From: Streptomyces radicis
GTDB taxonomy: Bacteria; Actinomycetota; Actinomycetes; Streptomycetales; Streptomycetaceae
Length of the DNA: 64,000 nucleotides
Reading direction: 5' to 3'
Assembly: GCF_003626575.1 (NCBI RefSeq)
Contig: NZ_RBDY01000010.1
Location: forward strand, 124,001 to 188,000
In this document: positions 1-9,500 of the stretch, one piece after another
Layout of the letters: each line of letters begins with the position of its first letter
Position numbering within the stretch: position 1 is the first letter of the stretch
Translations under genes and position numbers: made by a program
The notes under the pieces: model-generated
Told to the model about the DNA's origin: nothing
Seen by the model: the letters and a program-made list of their open reading frames with translations, nothing else
The model's database searches: none

Positions 1-2
1 AC

Positions 3-1706
3 GCCCTGGGCATGACCACCATCCCGACCTTTCTCGTCGGCCACATGTCCGGCCAGAACTGGGACCCGGCCTGGCGCCGAGGCCGCGACATCTTCGGCGA
101 CGCCTCCTTCGTCGCCCAGCAGGAGTGGTATGTCCGCGAGCTGGCCGGGCGGTGGAAGGACCACCCGGCCGTCGCCGCCTGGCTCCTCACCAACGAGATC
201 CCGATCTATGGCCACTGGCAGTCCCGCGGCATCGGCACGCTCGACCCGGCGGCCGTCACCGCCTGGGCCGCCACCCTGATCAACGCCGCGCGTGAGGCCG
301 GCGTCCGGCAGCCCGTCTCCATCGGGGACGGCGCCTGGGGCGTCGAGGTCACCGGCGCGGACAACGGCTTCCGTATCCGCGACCTGGAGCCGCTGATCGA
401 CTTCCACGGGCCGCATGTCTACCGCATGGAGACCGACCCCGTCCGTCAGCACCTGGGCGCGGCCTTCGTCTGCGAACTGCTCGGCCCCATCGGCGGCAAG
501 CCGGTGATCATGGAGGAGTTCGGGGTGACCTCGGACTATGTCTCCGAGAAGAACGCCACCCACTACTACCGCCAGGTACTCCACAACACCCTGCTCGCCG
601 GGGCCACCGGCTGGATCCCGTGGAACAACACGGACTACGACGCCCTGTGGAACCAGGAGCCGTACAGCCACCACCCGTTCGAGATGCACTTCGGCCTCAC
701 CGACGACCAGGGGCGGCCCAAGGAGCAGCTGCGCGAGGTGCGGCGCTTCACCGATGTGCTGCGCGCCGTGGACGCCCCCCGCCTGCGCCGCCCCGACACA
801 CAGGTGGCGCTGGTCGTCTCGTCCTTCCTGGAGAAGCCCTACCCCTTCACCCAACCCGAGGACCACACCAGCGTCTTCGCCCACACCCGGCAGGCCTACG
901 TCGCCGCCAGGGAGGCCGATCTGCCGGTCGGGGTGGCGCGCGAGGCCGACGGGCTGCCCGACGACTGCGCCCTCTACCTGCTGCCCTCGGCCAAGCAACT
1001 GACCGCCCCCGGCTGGCGCCACCTCGTCGAGCGGGCGCACGCGGGGGCCACCGTCTACGCCTCCTACTTCGTCGGCGAACACGGCGTGCAGCGCGGACCG
1101 TGGTGGCCCAAGCTCGACGAGACCTTCGGCGTGGTCAAGCAGCTCCGCTACGGGCTGGTCGACCCGATCGAGGACGACGAGGTGCGCGTCACCTTCCGCC
1201 GGGACTTCGGCACGATCCGGGCCGGCGAGGAACTGGTCTTCCCCGTGGCCGGGACGGAGAACTCCCGCTCCTACCTGCCCGTCGAGCCGAGGGAGGCCGA
1301 GGTCGTCGCGACCGACGCGCACGGCCGCCCCTTCCTGCTGGAGAACGCGGCGGGCAGCGGACGCCTGGTGCTGTGCACCTATCCGATCGAGCACATGGCG
1401 GCCCTCACGCCCCGGGTGAACCCGGAGCCGACCTGGCGGCTGTACGCGGCACTCGCCGAAGTGGCGGGCGTCGCGCCCGAGGTGACCGTGGACGATCCAC
1501 GGGTGCTGGTGGGGAGGATGGAACATGAGGACGGACGCTCCTTCGTCTGGTTCGTCAGTCAGCACCCCGAACCCCTGACCGTGCGGCCGAGGATCGCGGA
1601 GAAAGCGGGCGCGCTGCGTGACCTGACCGGCCAGAGCTTCCCCGCCATCGAGCTGTTCCACTATGGCGTCGTCGTCACCGAGCTCACCACTGACGAAAGT
1701 CAATGA
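3..1706 (+). CDS. Glycoside hydrolase, GH5/cellulase superfamily (5' end lies outside the window)
   Basis: The reading frame is open to the left edge, so the N-terminus is missing. The visible part starts inside a TIM-barrel of the cellulase (GH5) clan. The putative acid/base Glu lies in TNEIPIYG (about residue 62 counted from the ATG at 12) and the nucleophile in IMEEFG (about residue 169). The barrel is followed by a beta-galactosidase-like middle domain (GATVYASYFVGEHG) and a C-terminal beta domain. This three-domain layout resembles exo-acting GH5 enzymes such as the beta-mannosidase-like GH5_18 group, but the substrate is inferred. No signal peptide can be judged. The end overlaps the upstream extension of the next gene, which encodes a mannonate-dehydratase-type enzyme, so a role in breakdown of mannose-containing sugars is plausible. 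Confidence 0.8.
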   Translation, partial: ALGMTTIPTFLVGHMSGQNWDPAWRRGRDIFGDASFVAQQEWYVRELAGRWKDHPAVAAWLLTNEIPIYGHWQSRGIGTLDPAAVTAWAATLINAAREAGVRQPVSIGDGAWGVEVTGADNGFRIRDLEPLIDFHGPHVYRMETDPVRQHLGAAFVCELLGPIGGKPVIMEEFGVTSDYVSEKNATHYYRQVLHNTLLAGATGWIPWNNTDYDALWNQEPYSHHPFEMHFGLTDDQGRPKEQLREVRRFTDVLRAVDAPRLRRPDTQVALVVSSFLEKPYPFTQPEDHTSVFAHTRQAYVAAREADLPVGVAREADGLPDDCALYLLPSAKQLTAPGWRHLVERAHAGATVYASYFVGEHGVQRGPWWPKLDETFGVVKQLRYGLVDPIEDDEVRVTFRRDFGTIRAGEELVFPVAGTENSRSYLPVEPREAEVVATDAHGRPFLLENAAGSGRLVLCTYPIEHMAALTPRVNPEPTWRLYAALAEVAGVAPEVTVDDPRVLVGRMEHEDGRSFVWFVSQHPEPLTVRPRIAEKAGALRDLTGQSFPAIELFHYGVVVTELTTDESQ

Positions 1707-1761
1707 CTTTCCTTACGAAGGTCAGTACCGAAGATCCCCGGACTCCTGGAAGCTGGATGCC

Positions 1762-2991
1762 ATGAAGATCGAGTCAGCGGAGACGGTTGTCACCAGCCCC
1801 GGCCGGAATTTCGTGACCCTCCGGATCACCACCGCGGACGGCGTCACGGGCCTCGGCGACGCCACGCTCAACGGCCGGGAGCTGGCCGTCGAGTCGTATC
1901 TCCGCGAGCACGTCGCCCCCTTGCTGATCGGCCGTGACGCCCACCGCATCGAGGACACCTGGCAGTACCTCTACCGCGGCGCGTACTGGCGCCGTGGCCC
2001 CGTCACCATGGCCGCCTCGGCCGCCGTCGACATGGCCCTGTGGGACATCAAGGCCAAGGCCGCGGGCATGCCGGTGTACCAGCTGCTCGGCGGCGCCTCC
2101 CGCACCGGCGCGCTGGCCTACGGGCACGCCTCGGGGCGCGACATCCCCGAGCTGCTCGACTCCGTCCGCGCCCACCAGGAGGCCGGGTACCGCGCGATCC
2201 GCGTCCAGACCGGCATCCCCGGCCTCGACTCGGTCTACGGCGTCGCCTCGTCCTCCGCCGGTGGGGGACAGCGGTACGACTACGAGCCCGCCCGCCCCAC
2301 CGCGCTGCCCGTCGAGGAGACCTGGGACACCCGCGCCTATCTGCGCCACATCCCCACGGTCTTCGAGGCCGTGCGGCACGAGTTCGGCCCCGAGTTGCCC
2401 CTGCTCCACGACGGTCACCACCGCATGACGCCCATCCAGGCCGCCAAGCTCGGCAAGGCCCTGGAGCCCTATGACCTGTTCTGGCTGGAGGACGCCACCC
2501 CCGGCGAGGACCAGTCCGCCCTGCGCCTGATCCGCCAGCACACCACCACGCCGCTGGCCATCGGCGAAGTGTTCAACTCCCCGCATGACTACACCCTGCT
2601 CCTCCAGGAGCGGCTGATCGACTATGTCCGCTCCGCCGTCACACACACCGGCGGCATCACCGCGATGAAGAAGCTGCTCGACCTCGCGGCGCACTACGGC
2701 GCCAAGTCCGGCATCCACGGCCCCACCGACATATCGCCGGTCGGCATGGCGGCGGCCCTCCATCTCGACATAGCCATCCACAACTTCGGCATACAGGAGT
2801 ACATGCGGCACTCGGCCGAGACGCTGGAGGTCTTCCGCACCAGCTACACCTTCACCGACGGCCTGCTCCACCCCTCCGACACCCCGGGGCTCGGCGTCGA
2901 GCTGGACGACGCGGCGGCCGCCCGTTTCCCGTACCGACCCGCCTACCTCCCGGTCAACCGCCTCATCGACGGCACCGTGCACGACTGGTGA
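1762..2991 (+). CDS. D-mannonate dehydratase family protein (ManD/RspA, enolase superfamily)
   Basis: This 409-residue protein has the length of the ManD/RspA family. Metal ligands of the enolase superfamily are visible as Asp217 (HDGHHRM), Glu243 (WLEDATP) and Glu269 (IGEVF). Arg147 and Tyr159, the catalytic pair known from characterised ManD enzymes, are both present at those exact numbers, and His219 follows the first ligand. Family members dehydrate D-mannonate and/or D-gluconate to 2-keto-3-deoxygluconate, and some have little activity. I chose the ATG at 1762 because homologues start MKI and the upstream in-frame extension to 1663 overlaps the hydrolase gene and reads like shadow sequence. 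Co-orientation with the glycoside hydrolase 55 bases upstream suggests one transcript. Confidence 0.88.
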   Translation: MKIESAETVVTSPGRNFVTLRITTADGVTGLGDATLNGRELAVESYLREHVAPLLIGRDAHRIEDTWQYLYRGAYWRRGPVTMAASAAVDMALWDIKAKAAGMPVYQLLGGASRTGALAYGHASGRDIPELLDSVRAHQEAGYRAIRVQTGIPGLDSVYGVASSSAGGGQRYDYEPARPTALPVEETWDTRAYLRHIPTVFEAVRHEFGPELPLLHDGHHRMTPIQAAKLGKALEPYDLFWLEDATPGEDQSALRLIRQHTTTPLAIGEVFNSPHDYTLLLQERLIDYVRSAVTHTGGITAMKKLLDLAAHYGAKSGIHGPTDISPVGMAAALHLDIAIHNFGIQEYMRHSAETLEVFRTSYTFTDGLLHPSDTPGLGVELDDAAAARFPYRPAYLPVNRLIDGTVHDW

Positions 2992-3111
2992 CACGGCCGG
3001 ACGTCACCGGTGATCGGCCGACAGGGCCACCTCGGAATCAGAGGAAGGAGGACTACGGTGGCGCGCGGGTGGGCCCGCGGCGGCCCATGACGAAGAGGGG
3101 GAGACGGGGCC

Positions 3112-3324
3112 ATGAGCCACTCAATGATCTTTCACGCCGTCGAGGTCGGTGACGGCAGCGACGGCCGCTGGAGCGGCAGGCTGTTCGGCGAGCTGCCCGC
3201 ACTGATCGGCCGATGGGCGACCGACGAGGCCCGCACACCCGAGGGGGCCGCGGCGGCCCGGGAGCAGTCGTTCGGCGCGTTCGCGCCGGGCGGTCGGAAG
3301 GTCGTTCTCGGCGGTGGGGCCTGA
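3112..3324 (+). CDS. Small hypothetical protein (70 aa)
   Basis: I do not recognise this product. A purine-rich stretch (GAGGGGGAGAC) lies upstream of the ATG, and third codon positions are GC-rich as in neighbouring genes, which favours a real gene. The protein is soluble, with no membrane segment, signal peptide or cysteine. It lies 120 bases after the mannonate dehydratase gene and converges on the nuclease gene, with a hairpin between them. It could be a spurious frame or a remnant of a longer gene. Confidence 0.4.
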   Translation: MSHSMIFHAVEVGDGSDGRWSGRLFGELPALIGRWATDEARTPEGAAAAREQSFGAFAPGGRKVVLGGGA

Positions 3325-3339
3325 CGCCGAGACGGGTGA

Positions 3340-3392
3340 CCCCTCCTCCGGCGCCCGCGAGTTGTGAGCACGGAAGGGCGGCGGAGGAGGGG
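3340..3392. terminator. Hairpin between convergent genes
   Basis: Perfect 11-bp inverted repeats (3340-3350 and 3382-3392) flank a 31-base loop between the small plus-strand gene and the minus-strand nuclease. There is no T-run, so terminator function is inferred from position. Confidence 0.4.
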
Positions 3393-3415
3393 AGCCTTCC
3401 CGAAGGGGTGAGGGC

Positions 3416-4087
3416 TCAGCAGCCGTTGAGGATGCTGGTCAGGGCGCTCTTCTCGGCCGAGTCGACCGACAGGCCGTAGTGGTACTTCACCTGCACCCAC
3501 GCGCGGGCGTAGACGCAGTGGTAGCCACTCAGCGGCGGCAGCCACTCGGCGGGGTCGCGGTCGCCCTTGGACTGGTTGACGTTGTCGGTGACGGCGAGCA
3601 GTTGGGGCCTGGTCAGGTCGTTGGCGAAGGCCTCGCGCTGGCTCGTCGACCACGCGTCGGCGCCCGAGTCCCAGGCCTCCGCGAGCGGGACCATGTGGTC
3701 GATGTCCACGTCGGAGGCGGCCGACCAGGTCGCGCCGTCGTACACGGAGTACCAGCTGCCGCTCACCGCGGCACAGCTGGAGTCGGTCTCGACGTTGTCG
3801 CCGTCGCGCTGGAGGACGACCTCGCGGGTGTTGCAGCTACCGCTCTGGGTGCTCCAGTGGGGGAAGAGGTCGCGGTCGTAGCCGGTGCGGTCCTCGGTCG
3901 CGACCGACAGTGAGGCGAGATAGGAACGGGCCGTTGCCGCGCTGACCGGCGTCGGCAGTGCCGCCTGCGCCGCGGGACCGGTGAACAGGGCGGCCAGGGA
4001 TATGAGACCGGTGAGGGCGGCGAGTACACCCAGACGTCGACGCGCGTAGACCGAACGCGTGCGGCTGGCGTTGCGCAACTGGATCAC
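3416..4087 (-). CDS. Secreted HNH endonuclease family protein (DUF1524/GmrSD-type)
   Basis: This 223-residue protein begins with a basic stretch and a hydrophobic helix ending in AQA before ALP, a typical Sec signal peptide, so it is probably exported. The mature part holds the DUF1524-type nuclease signature: DIDHMVPLAEAWDSG with the His-containing beta-beta-alpha-metal motif, then N-x-x-KGDRDPAEWLPP. Three or four cysteines could form disulfides. The GTG at 4087 is the likely start because AGGGAG lies five bases upstream; a longer frame to 4180 would bury the signal peptide. Such secreted nucleases are common in Streptomyces and probably degrade environmental DNA, but the substrate is not shown by the sequence. 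Confidence 0.85.
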   Translation of the reverse strand: MIQLRNASRTRSVYARRRLGVLAALTGLISLAALFTGPAAQAALPTPVSAATARSYLASLSVATEDRTGYDRDLFPHWSTQSGSCNTREVVLQRDGDNVETDSSCAAVSGSWYSVYDGATWSAASDVDIDHMVPLAEAWDSGADAWSTSQREAFANDLTRPQLLAVTDNVNQSKGDRDPAEWLPPLSGYHCVYARAWVQVKYHYGLSVDSAEKSALTSILNGC

Positions 4088-4291
4088 GCGAACTCCCTGT
4101 GTGTGGGGGTGGGGTTCGGCTCGGCAGAGCCGCGTGCCATGCGTCGGCCATGCTTCCGGCGGAACGTTTCTTCGCGGCATGCGGCAGGTAACGGTTTGAC
4201 GGCATGCTCACGTCATTCCCGGCGAAATCGGGCGTTGCCGGTCGCGGCCGCGGAGCCGGTAGCGTCACGGGCGGACGAAAAGGAGCGTGAG

Positions 4292-4789
4292 ATGGCCAGG
4301 AGCCGAGAGCACGAGTACGACGTCAGCGTGCGCTGGACGGGCAACACCGGGGCGGGGACAGCCGGTTACCGCGGATACGGCCGACGACACGAGGTCGTGG
4401 CCCCCGGCAAGACGGTGACGATCCCGGGCAGCGCGGACCCGGCGTTCGTCGGCACCCCCGAGCGCTGGAACCCCGAGGAGCTGCTGGTCGCCTCCCTCTC
4501 CCAGTGCCACATGCTCAGCTATCTGGCGCTGTGCTCGCTCCAGCGGATCGTCGTCACCGCCTACGAGGACGGCGCCCACGGCACGATGCGGGAGACGCCG
4601 GGCGGCGGGGGCCGGTTCACGGAGGTGGTGCTGCGCCCCGTCGTGACCGTCGCCGACGAGGGCATGGTCGCCAAGGCCATCGAGCTGCACACGCGGGCGC
4701 ACGAGATCTGCTTCGTCGCCTCCTCGGTCAGCTTCCCCGTGCGCAACGAGCCCACCGTCCGCGTGGCGGGCGCGGACACGGAGGCATGA
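4292..4789 (+). CDS. OsmC family protein
   Basis: This 165-residue protein has the OsmC/Ohr fold signatures: a strand-rich N-terminus, WNPEELLVASLSQC with the peroxidatic Cys72, and the second conserved Cys140 in HEICFVASSV. Family members reduce organic hydroperoxides with thiol donors in the cytoplasm. The ATG at 4292 is preceded by AGGAG at a good distance; the in-frame extension back to 4103 overlaps the promoter region of the divergent nuclease gene and is unlikely to be translated. The gene appears monocistronic and converges on the transporter pair, leaving only 16 bases between stop codons. Specific substrate unknown. Confidence 0.88.
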   Translation: MARSREHEYDVSVRWTGNTGAGTAGYRGYGRRHEVVAPGKTVTIPGSADPAFVGTPERWNPEELLVASLSQCHMLSYLALCSLQRIVVTAYEDGAHGTMRETPGGGGRFTEVVLRPVVTVADEGMVAKAIELHTRAHEICFVASSVSFPVRNEPTVRVAGADTEA

Positions 4790-4805
4790 GGGACATCAGC
4801 CGACA

Positions 4806-4916
4806 TCAGCCGGTGAACAGCTGGGTGGCCTTGCGGATCAGCTCGACCAGCCCGTAGCCGAGCGGCAGTCCGGCCCAGAGCCAGACGAGGACGAGCAGGG
4901 TGCGTCGGTTGTTCAT
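4806..4916 (-). CDS. MFS transporter small subunit (36-aa single-span membrane protein)
   Basis: A 36-codon frame begins with ATG overlapping the stop of the OFA transporter gene in an ATGA arrangement, so translation is coupled. The product is MNNRRT followed by a single hydrophobic helix (VWLWAGLPLGYGLVELI) and a short polar tail. Tiny one-span proteins directly downstream of OFA-family transporters are a recognised group annotated as MFS transporter small subunit; their biochemical role is not established. The coupling and conserved position suggest a partner of the transporter. The gene is below the usual size cut-off for gene finders. Confidence 0.75.
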   Translation of the reverse strand: MNNRRTLLVLVWLWAGLPLGYGLVELIRKATQLFTG

Positions 4917-6310
4917 CGCCTGGCCGCTCCTTCGTGTCCTTCCCGTTCCGCCTGTCCTTCCCGTTCCGCCTGCCGCTCGGGCGGCGGGGGTTCGTGGTGC
5001 TTGGCGTTCACCGGGCGCACCAGCTCGTTGGCGATGAAGCCGACCACCAGCAGCGCGATCATCGTGACGAACGACAGCACATACAGGTCGGGCCCGCTCC
5101 GCCCCGCCTCCTCCTGGCTGTCCGCGATGGCGTTGACGATCAGCGGCCCGAGGACGCCCGCGACCGACCAGGCCGTCAGCAGCCTCCCGTGGATCGCGCC
5201 CACCTGGTAGGTGCCGAAGAGGTCCTTGAGATACGCGGGGATGGTCGCGAAGCCGCCGCCGTAGAAGGAGAGCAGGAGCAGCGTCGCCGCGATGAACAGC
5301 GGCCGCGACGTGTCCCCTGCCAGCGCCAGCGTGAGATAGAGGAGCGCTCCGGCGCCGAGGTAGAGGCGGTAGACGTTCTTGCGCCCGACGAGGTCGGACG
5401 TGGAGGACCAGACGATGCGGCCGACCATGTTGGCGAGCGAGAGCAGCGCGACGAACCCCGCCGCCGCGGTCGCCGTGACCGGGGCGCCGGTGTCGGCGAA
5501 GAAGTCCTGGATCATGGGCGCGGCCTTCTCCAGGACGCCGATGCCCGCGGTGACGTTGCAGCAGAGCACGATCCACAGGCACCAGAACTGCGGCGTGCGG
5601 ATGGCGTTCCGCGCCGAGACCTGCCCCGTGGTGACCATCCGGTCCGCGGAGGCGGTGGGCGGCTCCCACCCCGCGGGGCGCCAGTCGGGCGCGGGGACGC
5701 GCACCAGCCACACGCCGAGCGACATGAACACCGCGTATCCGGCGCCGTGCACGGCCATCGTCGTGGCGATGCCCCCGGTGTCGGTGCCGAACGCGTCCAG
5801 CATCTCGCTCGACCACGGCGAGGCGATCAGCGCGCCGCCCCCGAAGCCCATGATCGCGATGCCGGTGGCCATGCCGGGCCGGTCGGGGAACCACTTGATC
5901 AACGTGGACACCGGCGAGATGTACCCGATGCCCAGCCCGATGCCGCCGACGAAGCCGTAGCCGAGCACGATCAGCCAGAACTGTTCGGTCCACACGCCGA
6001 GCGCGGAGATCAGGAAGCCGCTGGAGAAGCAGACCGCCGAGACGAACATCGCCCAGCGCGGCCCCCTGCGCTCCACGAGCGTCCCGCCGAACGCGGCCGA
6101 CAGGCCCAGCATGACGATGGCGAGCTGGAACGGCAGCGCGCTCTGGGTGCCGCTGAGGTCGAGCGTCTCCTCGAGCGGCGGCTTGAAGACGCTCCACGCG
6201 TACGCCTGCCCGATGGCCAGGTGCACCGAGAGCGCGGCGGGCGGGATCAGCCAGCGGCTCCAGCCGGGCGGGGCGACGATCCGTGAACGGTCCAACAGGC
6301 CAGGCCCCAT
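4913..6310 (-). CDS. OFA family MFS transporter (oxalate/formate antiporter-like)
   Basis: This 465-residue protein has about twelve membrane segments and the OFA-family entry motif near the N-terminus (GQAYAWSVFKPPLEE) plus the following RRGPRWAMF loop. Family members exchange or import small carboxylates such as oxalate, formate or pyruvate; the substrate here is unknown. The start ATG at 6310 follows a strong ribosome site (GGAGGTGG). The C-terminal tail is charged and carries a short Glu/Arg repeat (QAEREG twice). It forms a two-gene unit with the 36-residue protein that starts within its stop codon. The gene is divergent from mfd across 282 bases. Confidence 0.88.
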   Translation of the reverse strand: MGPGLLDRSRIVAPPGWSRWLIPPAALSVHLAIGQAYAWSVFKPPLEETLDLSGTQSALPFQLAIVMLGLSAAFGGTLVERRGPRWAMFVSAVCFSSGFLISALGVWTEQFWLIVLGYGFVGGIGLGIGYISPVSTLIKWFPDRPGMATGIAIMGFGGGALIASPWSSEMLDAFGTDTGGIATTMAVHGAGYAVFMSLGVWLVRVPAPDWRPAGWEPPTASADRMVTTGQVSARNAIRTPQFWCLWIVLCCNVTAGIGVLEKAAPMIQDFFADTGAPVTATAAAGFVALLSLANMVGRIVWSSTSDLVGRKNVYRLYLGAGALLYLTLALAGDTSRPLFIAATLLLLSFYGGGFATIPAYLKDLFGTYQVGAIHGRLLTAWSVAGVLGPLIVNAIADSQEEAGRSGPDLYVLSFVTMIALLVVGFIANELVRPVNAKHHEPPPPERQAEREGQAEREGHEGAARR

Positions 6311-6592
6311 GGGCCACCTCCGGGCTGCGGCGATGTCGGCGTCCCGCGAATGTAGTTGAGGCTTCACGAGGAGACACCCGGGGCGGCTGGGGAGATCTTT
6401 GGGAGGTTGTGGAGTTCTGGGGACTCCGGGTCCGGCCCCACCCCACGCCGCCCCACGCGCCCGGCGCGTACCCTGGAACCCCCGGCCCGCAGCGCGTGCC
6501 GGGCGCTTCGCGTTGCCTCCCCGCCCCCACTCCCACCGTTCACCCCCCCCGTTCACCCGCACCCGTCGAACCCTCCGGATGGAAAGCCCGCC

Positions 6593-9500
6593 ATGAGTCT
6601 GTACGGCCTCCTCGACGCCGTCACCCACGAGCCCGCCCTCGCCGAGGCGGTCGCCGCGGCCGCCGAAGGCAGGCGGCGCCAGGTGGACCTGGTCGGCCCG
6701 CCCGCGGCCCGCCCGTTCGCCATCGCCGCGCTCGCCCGCGCCGCGGGCCGCCCGGTGCTCGCCGTCACCGCGACGGGCCGCGAGGCCGAGGACCTGGCCG
6801 CCGCGCTGCGTTCGTTGCTGCCCGCGGACGGCGTCGTGGAGTACCCGGCGTGGGAGACGCTGCCGCACGAGCGGCTCTCGCCCCGCGCCGACACGGTGGG
6901 CCGCCGCCTCGCCGTGCTGCGGCGGCTGGCGCACCCCACCACCGACGACCCGGGCGCCGGGCCCGTCTCCGTCGTGGTCGCCCCGGTCCGCTCGGTGCTC
7001 CAGCCGCAGGTCGCAGGGCTGGGCGACCTCGAGCCCGTGGCGCTGCGCAACGGGCAGACCGCCGATCTCGCCGACGTGACCGAGCGGCTGGCCGCCGCGG
7101 CCTACGCCCGCGTCGAGCTGGTCGAGAAGCGCGGCGAGTTCGCCGTGCGCGGCGGCATCCTCGACGTCTTCCCGCCCACCGAGGAGCACCCGCTGCGGGT
7201 GGAGTTCTGGGGGGACGACGTGGAGGAGATCCGTTACTTCAAGGTCGCCGACCAGCGTTCCCTCGAGGTCGCCGAGCACGGCCTGTGGGCGCCGCCGTGC
7301 CGTGAGCTGCTGCTGACCGACGACGTGCGGGAGCGCGCCGCGGCGCTGCGCCGCGCGCACCCGGGCCTCGACGAGCTGCTCGGCAAGATCGCCGAGGGCA
7401 TCGCCGTCGAGGGCATGGAGTCGCTCGCCCCCGTTCTGGTGGACGACATGGAGCTGCTGCTCGACGTGCTGCCCGCGGGCAGCATGGCCGTGGTGTGCGA
7501 CCCCGAACGCGTCAGGTCGAGGGCGGCCGATCTGGTCGCCACCAGCCAGGAGTTCCTCCAGGCGTCGTGGGCCGCCGCCGCGATGGCCGACACGGGCGAG
7601 GCGCCGATCGACGTCGGCGCGGCCTCGCTGCGCGGCCTGGCCGACATCCGCGAGCACGCCGCCGAGCTCGGGATGCTGTGGTGGTCGGTCTCGCCGTTCT
7701 CCCAGGACGCGGCGGACGACTCCGAGGACGACACCGTCCGCCTCGGCCTGCGCGCCCCCGAGACCTACCGCGGCGACACCGCGCGCGCGCTCGCCGACAC
7801 CAAGGGCTGGCTCGCCGACGGCTGGCGCGTCGTCTATCTCACCGAGGGCCAGGGCCCGGCCGCCCGCACCACCGAGGTGCTCGGCGGCGAGGGCATCGCG
7901 GCGCGCCTGACCACCCCGCTCGACGGCGAGATCACGCCCTCGGTCGTCCAGGTGGCGTGCGGCGCGGTCGAGCACGGCTTCCTCGCGCCCGCGCTCAGGC
8001 TGGCCGTGCTCACCGAGACCGACCTGACCGGCCAGAAGGCCGCGGGCCGCGAGGGCGCGCGGATGCCCGCGAGGCGCCGCAAGACGCTCGATCCGCTGAC
8101 CCTGGAGCCGGGCGACTTCATCGTCCACGAGCAGCACGGCGTCGGCCGCTATGTCGAGATGGTGCAGCGGACCGTGCAGGGCGCCACGCGCGAGTACCTG
8201 GTGGTCGAGTACGCCCCGGCGAAACGCGGGCAGCCTGGCGACCGGCTGTTCGTGCCGACCGACCAGCTCGACCAGGTCACCAAGTACGTCGGCGGCGAGG
8301 CGCCCTCGCTGCACCGGCTCGGCGGCGCGGACTGGACCAAGACGAAGGCGCGGGCGCGCAAGGCGGTCAAGGAGATCGCCGCCGACCTGATCAAGCTGTA
8401 CTCCGCGCGCATGGCGGCGCCCGGGCACGCGTTCGCGCCCGACACCCCGTGGCAGCGGGAGCTCGAGGACGCGTTCCCCTATCTGGAGACGCCCGACCAG
8501 CTCACCACGATCTCCGAGGTCAAGGAGGACATGGAGAAGTCCGTGCCGATGGACCGCCTGGTGTGCGGCGACGTCGGCTACGGCAAGACGGAGATCGCGG
8601 TGCGCGCGGCGTTCAAGGCCGTGCAGGACGGCAAGCAGGTCGCGGTCCTGGTGCCGACGACGCTGCTGGTGCAGCAGCACTTCGGGACGTTCTCCGAGCG
8701 GTACGCGCAGTTCCCCGTCGAGGTGCGCCCGCTGTCGCGCTTCCAGTCGGAGGCCGAGGCCAGGGCGGTGACCGAGGGGCTGCGTGAGGGCACGGTGGAC
8801 ATCGTGATCGGCACGCACCGGCTGTTCTCCTCCGAGGTGAAGTTCAAGGACCTCGGCCTGGTCATCGTGGACGAGGAGCAGCGGTTCGGCGTCGAGCACA
8901 AGGAGCAGCTGAAGAAGCTGCGCGCCAACGTGGACGTGCTGACCATGTCGGCCACGCCCATCCCGCGCACCCTGGAGATGGCGGTCACGGGCATCCGCGA
9001 GATGTCCACGATCACGACGCCGCCCGAGGAGCGCCACCCGGTGCTGACGTTCGTCGGCCCGTACGAGGAGCGGCAGATCGGGGCGGCCGTGCGGCGTGAG
9101 CTGCTGCGCGAGGGCCAGGTCTTCTACATCCACAACCGCGTGGACTCGATCGACCGGGTCGCGGCGCGGCTGCGGCAGATCGTTCCGGAGGCGCGGATCG
9201 CCACGGCGCACGGGCAGATGGGCGAGTCGTCGCTCGAGCAGGTGGTCGTGGACTTCTGGGAGAAGCGCTTCGACGTGCTGGTCTCCACGACGATCGTGGA
9301 GTCGGGGATCGACATCTCCAACGCGAACACCCTGATCGTCGAGCGCGGCGACACGTTCGGCCTCTCGCAGCTGCACCAGCTGCGCGGGCGGGTGGGACGC
9401 GGGCGGGAGCGCGGGTACGCGTACTTCCTCTACCCGCCGGAGAAGCCGCTGACCGAGACCGCGCACGAGCGCCTCGCGACGATCGCGCAGCACACCGAGA

